Of a stretch of DNA of 5,289 nucleotides, positions 1-5,289 are shown one piece after another; within the stretch, counting starts at the first letter, position 1, and each line of letters begins with the position of its first letter. Both the position numbers and the translations under genes were made by a program. This DNA is from Candidatus Poribacteria bacterium (lineage in GTDB: Bacteria; Poribacteria; WGA-4E; WGA-3G), in contig VXZL01000060.1 of the NCBI GenBank assembly GCA_009845505.1, positions 1 to 5,289 on the forward strand, given 5' to 3'. Under the pieces are notes generated by a model. That model saw only the letters and a list, made by a program, of their open reading frames with translations. It did no database searches and was not told the DNA's origin.

Positions 1-23
1 GTTAAGTGACTACCCGCCTCATT

Positions 24-33
24 TCACGCGTGA
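24..33. promoter_or_regulatory. 10-bp perfect palindrome upstream of the dehydratase-like gene (possible operator)
   Basis: TCACGCGTGA is its own reverse complement and ends 15 nt before the ATG at 49. It lies in the only non-coding DNA upstream of the first cluster, where an operator or promoter element would be expected. A perfect 10-mer palindrome occurs by chance about once per kilobase, so this is only a candidate. A CATAAC at 36-41 is a poor -10-like hexamer, and no convincing -35 was found. No Shine-Dalgarno is present between here and the start codon. Confidence 0.2.
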
Positions 34-48
34 CGCATAACTAAAAAC

Positions 49-1152
49 ATGAAAATTCGTTCTATTAACGCTTATCAAGTCGATCTCCCGCTTCATGAAG
101 GCAGCTATAACTGGTCCGGCGGAAAATCTGTATCCGTCTTCGACAGCACCATTGTCTCAATTGAGACGGATGAAGGCATTACGGGTTACAGCGAGGTCTG
201 CCCACTGGGACCGTTTTATCTTCCCGCTTATGCAGCAGGCACCCGCACCGGCATCGTTGAACTTGCCCCACATCTCATCGGCGAAGACCCGACCCAACTA
301 TTTCCGCTCAACCAACGCATGGACATCGCTCTCAAGGGACACCCGTATGTGAAATCCGCAATCGACATCGCATGCTGGGATATCCTTGGCAAGGTTTCAA
401 ACCAATCCGTTTGTACCCTCCTCGGTGGAAGGTATGGCGAAGATTTCATGCTCTATCGTGCGATCTCACAACAATCGCCCAACGAGATGGCAGCGAAGGT
501 TGCAACCTATCGAGCGGAAGGCTATCGCAAATTCCAGTTGAAAGTCGGCGGCGATCCGAACATCGATATTGAACGTATCCGAGCGGTTGCTGAATTGATG
601 GAGCCGGGAGATGTGCTTATCGCCGATGCGAATACCGGATGGCTGATGCACCAAGCAGCACGCGTCGTCCGAGGTGTCCGCGATGTGGATGTTTATATCG
701 AACAACCCTGCCTCTCATATCAAGAATGTCTTGCCGTCCGTCAGCGCACAGATCACCCCTTCGTCCTTGATGAGACGATTGACAGCATCGAAACCCTGTT
801 ACGGGGGAATGCCGACCGTGCGATGGATGTCGTCAATATTAAGATAAGTAAATTCGGCGGACTGACTAAAGCGAAACTCGCCAGAGACCTCTGCGTTGAA
901 CTCGGAATTGCAATGACGATTGAAGATAGTTGGGGTGGTGATATTACAACCGCAGCGATTGCGCATCTTGCCCACAGCACCCCCCCAGAATTCCTTTTCA
1001 CGGCAACCGATTTCAACAGTTACGTTACCGTCAGTACAGCAGCAGGCGCGCCGCAACGTGTCAACGGCAGAATGGCAGCCGCAACGCAACCGGGTTTGGG
1101 GATCACTCCAAATATGGATGTATTAGGTGAAGCGTTAGTTCGCGTGGAGTAA
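49..1152 (+). CDS. Enolase-superfamily (MR/MLE) enzyme, probable cis-3-hydroxy-L-proline dehydratase
   Basis: A 367-residue cytosolic protein of normal length for the mandelate racemase/muconate lactonizing enzyme group. The N-terminal capping domain (about 1-125) carries the YNWSGGK loop (20-26) and [10 protein letters not shown] (46-55), which I recognise from the cis-3-hydroxyproline dehydratase subgroup. The barrel follows. Mg2+ ligands are likely D193 (ADAN), E218 (IEQP) and D241 or E242 (VLDET). Acid/base lysines are K165 (FQLKVGG) and K265 (NIKISKFGG), with EDSWGGD at 292-298. Position 163, the first Lys of the usual KxK motif, is Gln. The family reaction would be loss of water from cis-3-hydroxy-L-proline to give delta1-pyrroline-2-carboxylate, and the next gene encodes a plausible reductase for that product. 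An in-frame TGA at 31-33 leaves this ATG as the first start. No Shine-Dalgarno is visible before it. Alternatives are another proline-derivative racemase/epimerase such as hydroxyproline betaine epimerase. The fold is certain; the substrate is inferred. Confidence 0.8.
   Translation: MKIRSINAYQVDLPLHEGSYNWSGGKSVSVFDSTIVSIETDEGITGYSEVCPLGPFYLPAYAAGTRTGIVELAPHLIGEDPTQLFPLNQRMDIALKGHPYVKSAIDIACWDILGKVSNQSVCTLLGGRYGEDFMLYRAISQQSPNEMAAKVATYRAEGYRKFQLKVGGDPNIDIERIRAVAELMEPGDVLIADANTGWLMHQAARVVRGVRDVDVYIEQPCLSYQECLAVRQRTDHPFVLDETIDSIETLLRGNADRAMDVVNIKISKFGGLTKAKLARDLCVELGIAMTIEDSWGGDITTAAIAHLAHSTPPEFLFTATDFNSYVTVSTAAGAPQRVNGRMAAATQPGLGITPNMDVLGEALVRVE
1146..1149 (+). promoter_or_regulatory. Shine-Dalgarno GGAG for the reductase gene
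   Basis: GGAG lies inside the last codons of the dehydratase-like gene, with 7 nt to the ATG at 1157, which is ideal spacing. It fixes that ATG as the start and supports coupled translation. It contrasts with the first gene of the pair, which has no visible Shine-Dalgarno. Confidence 0.7.
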
Positions 1153-1156
1153 TTGC

Positions 1157-2122
1157 ATGCCTATCAGAATTCTCTCCGCGTCTGATGTCCGAGATGCTCT
1201 ACCGATGTCCCAAGCGATTGATGCAATGTGTTATGCCTACGGTCAACTTTCGGCAGGCAAAGCCATCGCACCACCACGGCAACACATCTCCACCGACAAA
1301 GGCGTTACGCTTATAATGCCCGCCTACCTCCCAGAACATAGAGACTTCGGAATCAAAGTTGTCTCAGTCTATGACGATAATCCTAACCTCAAGTTACCTC
1401 GTATCACCGCGACAGTCTTAGTGCTCGATCCAGCCACAGGAGTCCCAAAAGCCTTCATAGACGGTGCCAGTCTCACTGCCATCCGCACAGGTGCCGGTGG
1501 CGGCGTGGCGGCAGATTTGCTTGCTCGCAAAGATGCAAAAACAGTTGGACTCTTTGGAGCCGGTGTACAGGCAAGAGCACAGTTACAGGCGGTGAGAGCA
1601 GTCAGAGACATCACCTGTGTCAACCTTATCAGTCGCACACAAACCTCCGCACAACAACTCGCTACCGAGATTTCCGAGTGGACAGATGCTCCCGAAGTCA
1701 ATCTCGTATCTACGCCACAACAGGTCGTAGAAAATGCTGATATTGTCCTATGTGCGACGACATCAGCGACCCCACTTTTTGATGGACATGCTCTGCAATC
1801 GGGTACACACATCACAGCCGTCGGCACATTCGTCCCAGAAAAACGGGAAGTTGATACCACAACAATAAGGCGAGCAGATCGGATTGTGGTTGATTCGCGG
1901 GAAGCCTGCTTAGAGGAAGCGGGTGATCTGATTATTCCAAATGCCGAAATTGATGCTGAAATCGGTGAAATCGTTAACGGCGACAAACCTGGGCGGCAGT
2001 CAGATGACGAAATCACGTTCTTCAAATCTGTAGGGGTGGCGGTGCAAGATGCAGTGGCAGGTGCAGCGGCACTCGCAGCGGCAGAAGCAAAAGGGTTAGG
2101 TGTTCTTGCGGACCTCTGGTAG
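1157..2122 (+). CDS. Ornithine cyclodeaminase/mu-crystallin family reductase, probable delta1-pyrroline-2-carboxylate reductase
   Basis: A 321-residue protein of full family length. Landmarks are K67 (FGIKVVS), the SLTAIRTGA block (105-113, R110) for substrate carboxylate binding, the Rossmann dinucleotide loop GLFGAGVQA (131-139), and the C-terminal ITFFKSVG block (286-293). In true ornithine cyclodeaminase the stretch after the AVG motif carries a catalytic Asp (GGDCPGKTE type). Here it reads AVGTFVPEKREVD (221-233), with T224 and no Asp, which is the pattern of the reductase/ketimine reductase/alanine dehydrogenase branch. The gene starts 4 nt after the dehydratase-like gene with a good Shine-Dalgarno, so the two are almost certainly co-translated. 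The most economical role is NAD(P)H reduction of delta1-pyrroline-2-carboxylate to L-proline in the cytosol. Another imine or alpha-keto-acid substrate remains possible. Its 3' end overlaps crtW on the other strand by 27 bp. Confidence 0.8.
   Translation: MPIRILSASDVRDALPMSQAIDAMCYAYGQLSAGKAIAPPRQHISTDKGVTLIMPAYLPEHRDFGIKVVSVYDDNPNLKLPRITATVLVLDPATGVPKAFIDGASLTAIRTGAGGGVAADLLARKDAKTVGLFGAGVQARAQLQAVRAVRDITCVNLISRTQTSAQQLATEISEWTDAPEVNLVSTPQQVVENADIVLCATTSATPLFDGHALQSGTHITAVGTFVPEKREVDTTTIRRADRIVVDSREACLEEAGDLIIPNAEIDAEIGEIVNGDKPGRQSDDEITFFKSVGVAVQDAVAGAAALAAAEAKGLGVLADLW
2096..2122. other. Convergent 27-bp overlap of two gene ends
   Basis: The reductase gene (plus strand) stops with TAG at 2120-2122. 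crtW (minus strand) stops with TAA at 2096-2098. The last nine codons of each, counting the stop, share the same DNA. There is no intergenic space, and I found no GC-rich hairpin with a U tract around the junction, so transcripts from the two clusters should run into each other. Confidence 0.9.
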
Positions 2123-2800
2123 ATGCCACCACGGAACGGACGGATATTCATGGTGTTCCCAGTGGTAGCCGAAGTGATAACAGGTGATAAAAGACCAGAA
2201 TGTCGAATACGCATTGCTTCGCGCTCGGTGTGGGTTGTCGTAGCCATCTTCTGGTCTGCGATGTGGTAGATACGTGCCAAAATAAAATAGCTGCAGCGTG
2301 CTAAGCAGTGCCGGAGAAACCCAGAACAGTATCAGATTGAGTGTCGGGATTCCCAGAACGTATTCCAGAATCTGAAAGACAATCGCCATACCGACCATCT
2401 GTCTCCAACTGAGGTATTCCTTCATAAAACGAAGATACCACATTAAGAAACCGCTATGTCCCCCATCGTGAAAATCTGGATCCGTTTCACTCGCCGGTGC
2501 TCGGTGGTGTGCCCAATGTTTCGCTAATAATTTGCGATATGAAAACAGGGCATATAACCTGACAGCGATTGTCCCGATTGTATTATTGACCCGTGGGCGC
2601 GTTTGGCAAACCGCACCGTGCATTGCATCGTGTGCTGTAATGAAAAGACCGGTATAGAGAAACGTCTGGCAAAGGACACCCAAAGGGACTAATGCAATGC
2701 TAATCCGAGCGAGATCGAGTGTTAGCAAAACTGAGAAACTCGATCCCCACAGACCCATAATCATTAGCGCAATGAATAAACCCTTGTTTGTTGATTTCAT
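2096..2800 (-). CDS. crtW: Beta-carotene 4-ketolase, CrtW type
   Basis: A 234-residue integral-membrane di-iron oxygenase of the fatty acid desaturase/hydroxylase superfamily, close to the usual CrtW length. His clusters are H57-D-A-M-H61 in TGLFITAHDAMHG, H95-W-A-H98-H99, and H209 to H217 in CYHFGYHWEHHEYP. The CrtW signatures LFYFGTYLPHR (171-181) and NPHRARS (189-195) are also present. Hydrophobic segments lie at about 8-28, 34-54 and 136-176. The expected reaction is two O2-dependent hydroxylations at C4 of a beta-ionone ring, giving a 4-keto group. The frame is open upstream to 2983, but the ATG at 2800 is preferred. It gives the canonical N terminus, forms an ATGA overlap with the stop of the cruF-like gene, and has AAAAGG just upstream (2804-2809, only 3 nt from the ATG). 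The longer version would overlap 61 codons of cruF. Last gene of the carotenoid operon. Whether it acts on one or both rings cannot be read from sequence. Confidence 0.92.
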   Translation of the reverse strand: MKSTNKGLFIALMIMGLWGSSFSVLLTLDLARISIALVPLGVLCQTFLYTGLFITAHDAMHGAVCQTRPRVNNTIGTIAVRLYALFSYRKLLAKHWAHHRAPASETDPDFHDGGHSGFLMWYLRFMKEYLSWRQMVGMAIVFQILEYVLGIPTLNLILFWVSPALLSTLQLFYFGTYLPHRRPEDGYDNPHRARSNAYSTFWSFITCYHFGYHWEHHEYPSVPWWHLPEVRKNT

Positions 2801-3459
2801 AAGCCTTTTAAGTCTACCAGTCCGAAATAGATGAGTTGTGCGAAATAGAAATGAAACGCAATTCGAGGCAACGGCGGTTGAAAAAACAAACCAACTTTTA
2901 TACCAATCGTCGCAAAGACGAAACTCAATCCGAACCACGCCAGATAGTTCTGCAGCGGAATACGGTTGTCCACCCATACCCAATAGTCTAATATCCCCGC
3001 TGCAGGTTCCATAAACAGATCAAAACAGACCATCAACACCGCTACACACACTGCCAACTTGATTGTACTTTTAATTACGGATTTTGGTGCGATTTTTTGG
3101 ACGACGGCAACTGAAGCAACAAGCATTACAAACCAAGCACACCCGATAGAGATCGGCACACCATCAATTGAGGGACGTAGTGCTTGCCCGTAGGTATACG
3201 CTCCGAAAATCTTCCCTGTCCGAACACCGAGCCATTCAACTCCGACACTCCCTACAATAACGAGGACGCTCCAGAGAATAAGCCGCCATCTTTTCGGTTG
3301 TGGACACACCCGCCAACACTCCCAAAAGAGCCAGATCCCCAAACCAAACATCATTGGCGAAGCAAGAACTCGCATGGCTCCTTGAAAAACACCGAGCAGA
3401 TGCCACAACCCGCCCGCACCTAAAAGCAGATAAAGTACACCTATTTTTTGCTTGTTCAC
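2797..3459 (-). CDS. cruF: CruF-like carotenoid 1',2'-hydratase (DUF422 membrane protein)
   Basis: A 220-residue very hydrophobic protein with about six or seven membrane spans (roughly 6-24, 31-50, 59-77, 102-121, 132-150, 169-189, 200-217). Family hallmarks are EWLGVRTGKIFGAY (75-88), GVPISIGCAWF (100-110), the acidic D147-LFMEP (147-152) and IPLQNYLAWF (167-176). CruF enzymes add water across the terminal double bond of an acyclic psi end, making the 1'-hydroxyl that is later glycosylated. It is shorter than the roughly 280-residue cyanobacterial, Deinococcus and haloarchaeal CruF proteins but similar to the compact forms I associate with Bacteroidetes-like bacteria. The start is GTG, lying directly against the TAA of the glycosyltransferase gene in the same reading frame, so no earlier start exists. 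AGG triplets lie 3 and 11 nt upstream, neither well spaced, which suggests translational coupling. Family membership is firm. The hydratase role is inferred from family and neighbours. Confidence 0.85.
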   Translation of the reverse strand: MNKQKIGVLYLLLGAGGLWHLLGVFQGAMRVLASPMMFGLGIWLFWECWRVCPQPKRWRLILWSVLVIVGSVGVEWLGVRTGKIFGAYTYGQALRPSIDGVPISIGCAWFVMLVASVAVVQKIAPKSVIKSTIKLAVCVAVLMVCFDLFMEPAAGILDYWVWVDNRIPLQNYLAWFGLSFVFATIGIKVGLFFQPPLPRIAFHFYFAQLIYFGLVDLKGL

Positions 3460-4581
3460 TTACCTATTTACCTGCATGTCAATCCGCCGTCCTTTCCATT
3501 GCAAGCGACCGCGTTTGACTTGATAGAATGAATTGATTCCTATTAGCAACGTGAATAAAACACCGATCGGATGCAAAACTACGCTTGTAAAGAATGGGTG
3601 CCTGTATTTCAACGCCAGTACAGCGCGCATCGTAATATTCATAGAGATAGCAATGAGCGATAGTTTCGTAACCGAAGCGAACCAAACAGTGATATAGGGC
3701 AAAACACACATTGCAAACAGCACAAGCGTTAGCACAAAAAACGGAATTGTCTTGTAGCGCACCAGTCCAAAAAGGTTTTTGGAAAACCCGTTCCACACTT
3801 CGCCGAACGAATGATACATCCGACAAGACACCACGCGAGTGCCAGCCGAAGTCAAGATTTTGATGCCCGTCTTTTTTGCCAAGCGACTTAACTCAACGTC
3901 TTCAACAATTTGATTGAATACCGCTTGATGCCCTCCGATCTGTTGATATGCTTCGCGAGTGAAGGCAATCCAGAGACCACTCGCAGCTGCCAGCGACGGA
4001 AAACGACTGAAATACGTAAGCCATAACGGAAGCCCAGCATAAACAAACATATCAACCACCGGCACTACGAGATTTTCCGCCAAACCTCCAGTTACTTTCT
4101 CTGGAAACGCCGATAATAATCCAAGTCCAAACTTCTGCATATAGGCGACGGTATTCACAATCGCGTTCGGGGCAGGACGGTTATCCGCATCGGTGAAGAT
4201 GAGTATCTCTCCATCGGCATGCTGACTTAATTGATGGCACGCCCAATTTTTGCCCATCCAACCCGATGGCAAGGACGCGCCGCGAATCGCTCGGACCTCA
4301 GGGTGCCGCGCCGCGAACGCTTCAACGATTGCACCTGTGCGGTCAGTTGACTGGTCATCAAGAACGTGAATCTCAAAATTGTCGTATTTCTGCGCCAAAA
4401 ATCCTTCAATACACGCACCGATATTGGCTTCCTCGTTCCGAGCGGGAATCAGCACCGAGACGCGCGGACGGTTCTGGAGGCTGACGGATTTTTTCAGCAT
4501 CGGTGCAGTCACAGCATTAAACAAAGCGACTGCCAAAATAACCGCCAACAAAACTATCGAAATAACTATGAGAGTAAACAA
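3460..4581 (-). CDS. Membrane-bound family-2 glycosyltransferase, probable carotenoid glycosyltransferase (CruC/CruG/CrtQ-like)
   Basis: A 373-residue GT-A fold glycosyltransferase. An N-terminal membrane anchor (about 2-22) is followed by the catalytic domain: SVLIPARNEE (42-51), the nucleotide-binding VLDDQSTD (73-80), the metal-binding DAD (131-133) and the likely catalytic-base ED pair (E227-D228 in VEDVELS). Three further hydrophobic stretches follow (about 280-300, 303-321, 330-350), then a basic tail with GRLQWKGRR (358-366). This layout is shared with carotenoid glycosyltransferases CruC of green sulfur bacteria, CruG of cyanobacteria and CrtQ of staphylococci, which use nucleotide sugars at the membrane face. 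Position between a hydratase and an acyltransferase points to glycosylation of the 1'-hydroxyl made by the CruF-like enzyme. The TTG start at 4581 is chosen because it keeps the membrane anchor. The first ATG is codon 28, beyond the anchor, and an in-frame TGA at 4597-4599 bounds the frame. Sugar identity and exact hydroxyl are unknown. Confidence 0.85.
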   Translation of the reverse strand: MFTLIVISIVLLAVILAVALFNAVTAPMLKKSVSLQNRPRVSVLIPARNEEANIGACIEGFLAQKYDNFEIHVLDDQSTDRTGAIVEAFAARHPEVRAIRGASLPSGWMGKNWACHQLSQHADGEILIFTDADNRPAPNAIVNTVAYMQKFGLGLLSAFPEKVTGGLAENLVVPVVDMFVYAGLPLWLTYFSRFPSLAAASGLWIAFTREAYQQIGGHQAVFNQIVEDVELSRLAKKTGIKILTSAGTRVVSCRMYHSFGEVWNGFSKNLFGLVRYKTIPFFVLTLVLFAMCVLPYITVWFASVTKLSLIAISMNITMRAVLALKYRHPFFTSVVLHPIGVLFTLLIGINSFYQVKRGRLQWKGRRIDMQVNR

Positions 4582-4592
4582 AGCAACGCCGA

Positions 4593-4597
4593 CCTTT
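4593..4597 (-). promoter_or_regulatory. Shine-Dalgarno-like AAAGG for the glycosyltransferase TTG start
   Basis: On the minus strand AAAGG lies 11 nt before the TTG at 4581 and overlaps the stop codon of the acyltransferase gene. The spacing is long but usable. It supports initiation at TTG rather than at the ATG of codon 28, which would remove the N-terminal membrane anchor. Confidence 0.4.
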
Positions 4598-5256
4598 CAA
4601 GGTAGCAGATTCCGTCCCTTTTCCTGACGAAGCATCCGCAGCGCGAGATCATCTAACAAGGCAGTTTCAGTCTCCTCAAGCCAATCCATTCCGAGAAATG
4701 TGTCCGAGTCAAAGACATTGACATCCCCAAATAAAAATAACACTTCTGGACGTTTCTCACCGAGGAGTTCAGTGCGAATTGCCAAGGGTAGAATAGCCAC
4801 CGGTTTTCCGTATGCCCTTAAAATCCATTCAACACCGCGTTTATAGCCGAGTGGACGCGTGTGCCATGGTAATAATTCGCCCTGCGGAAAAATAGAGATA
4901 AGCGGGGTCCCTCGTTTCAATAATTCAACGGTATATTCCAGCGATTCAACGATACCTTGCCGATGCTTCGGCGCAATCGAATAAGCCCCAATCTTCGTAA
5001 AAAACTTGTACTTAGATAATTGCTCCTCAAGCATCATCAAATAGGCAGTTCGTCGAAAAATTCGTTTATTGAGCAGATAAACAAAGAACCCATCCCACCA
5101 TGTACTGTGATTCGGCAGCAATAGCAACGGCAAATGCTTCGGAATTTCTGGCAGATCCCCCAAGAGTTGGATTGCGTGAAAATGCCGTTTGAATAACCAT
5201 TTTAGATACGGTTGAAAGATAAAATCCGCCCAAAAGCGGTGTTGTGCCCGAATCAT
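4597..5256 (-). CDS. PlsC-superfamily acyltransferase, probable carotenoid-glycoside acyltransferase (CruD-like)
   Basis: A 219-residue lysophospholipid-acyltransferase-like protein. The catalytic motif is N49-H50-STWW-D55-G (HX4D). Motif III is FPQGE (123-127) rather than the usual FPEGT. A KRGVEW segment (139-144) and a late-strand LPLAIR (156-161) also fit the fold. The early segment around 42-48 is hydrophobic, but there is no clear membrane span or signal peptide, so peripheral membrane association is likely. The family transfers an acyl chain from acyl-CoA or acyl-ACP to a hydroxyl. As first gene of a cluster with a carotenoid glycosyltransferase, hydratase and ketolase, it most likely esterifies the sugar of the carotenoid glycoside, as CruD does in green sulfur bacteria. 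A housekeeping phospholipid acyltransferase is the alternative, but that would not explain the linkage. The ATG follows directly after an in-frame TAA. Only a weak GGA lies 12 nt upstream. Confidence 0.8.
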   Translation of the reverse strand: MIRAQHRFWADFIFQPYLKWLFKRHFHAIQLLGDLPEIPKHLPLLLLPNHSTWWDGFFVYLLNKRIFRRTAYLMMLEEQLSKYKFFTKIGAYSIAPKHRQGIVESLEYTVELLKRGTPLISIFPQGELLPWHTRPLGYKRGVEWILRAYGKPVAILPLAIRTELLGEKRPEVLFLFGDVNVFDSDTFLGMDWLEETETALLDDLALRMLRQEKGRNLLP

Positions 5257-5289
5257 TTATTTATTATTCCAGAGTGAGCTGGGAATAGT
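5257..5289 (-). other. Upstream edge of the carotenoid operon, possible 3' end of another gene
   Basis: Read on the minus strand toward the acyltransferase, these 33 bases form eleven codons in the acyltransferase frame, ending in TAA directly against its ATG; translated they end LWNNK. The next two junctions downstream have the same same-frame, near-zero spacing, so this could be the tail of a further operon gene. It could equally be a short leader. The AT-rich TAATAAATAA just before the ATG shows no clear promoter or Shine-Dalgarno. Confidence 0.25.

Noticed and set aside
753..1089. Two overlapping minus-strand frames opposite the 3' half of the dehydratase-like gene
   Set aside because: They lack recognisable motifs and a credible ribosome binding site, and they cover the catalytic part of a clearly conserved gene.
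2134..2159. Weak inverted repeat GGAAC/GTTCC as a possible bidirectional terminator
   Set aside because: The arms are only 5 bp with a long loop and no U tract, and the site lies in the conserved His-rich C terminus of crtW, so codon constraint explains it.
1369..2280. A 303-codon minus-strand open frame opposite the reductase gene
   Set aside because: It is antisense to the well-supported reductase gene. Its product is rich in Ser, Ala, Thr and Arg with no recognisable domain, and it also runs through the 3' part of crtW. It is a shadow of plus-strand codon bias.
2801..2983. N-terminal extension of crtW from an earlier ATG
   Set aside because: The extra 61 residues lie within the conserved cruF-like gene in another frame and do not resemble a CrtW N terminus. 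The ATGA junction at 2797-2800 gives a better start.
4227..4627. Small open frames on both strands over the 5' part of the glycosyltransferase gene
   Set aside because: All sit out of frame inside the conserved nucleotide-binding region, with products showing no motif or membrane signal.

Overview
This 5.3-kb bacterial window is almost fully coding and holds six complete genes in two convergent clusters. Base composition looks moderate, by eye near half GC. The source is probably a free-living or host-associated, non-proteobacterial heterotroph that makes carotenoids. A Poribacteria-like or other FCB-type lineage would fit the gene content, but this is a weak guess because no taxonomic marker is present.

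Left cluster (49-2122, plus strand): an enolase-superfamily enzyme closely resembling cis-3-hydroxy-L-proline dehydratase is followed 4 nt later by an ornithine cyclodeaminase/mu-crystallin family protein. The second protein lacks the catalytic Asp of true ornithine cyclodeaminase. Together they fit a short catabolic route: cis-3-hydroxy-L-proline is dehydrated to delta1-pyrroline-2-carboxylate, which is reduced by NAD(P)H to L-proline.

Right cluster (5256-2096, minus strand): four tightly packed genes run in the order PlsC-like acyltransferase, family-2 glycosyltransferase, CruF-like carotenoid 1',2'-hydratase (DUF422) and CrtW-type 4-ketolase. They are separated by 15 nt, 0 nt and a 4-nt ATGA overlap, and two of them use non-ATG starts (TTG, GTG). 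The transcription order is roughly the reverse of the expected chemistry. CruF hydrates the open psi end, the glycosyltransferase puts a sugar on the resulting tertiary hydroxyl, the acyltransferase esterifies the sugar, and CrtW oxidises C4 of the beta ring. Acting together they would make a monocyclic 4-keto carotenoid acyl-glycoside of the salinixanthin type. The genes for the core pathway (crtE, crtB, crtI, a lycopene cyclase) are not in the window.

The clusters meet tail to tail. The last 27 bp of the reductase gene and of crtW overlap on opposite strands (2096-2122), leaving no intergenic space and no visible terminator. The only non-coding stretches are the 48 bp before the first gene, which contain a 10-bp perfect palindrome, and the last 33 bp, which may be the 3' end of a further upstream gene of the carotenoid operon. 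No RNA genes, mobile elements, CRISPR arrays or long repeats were seen.
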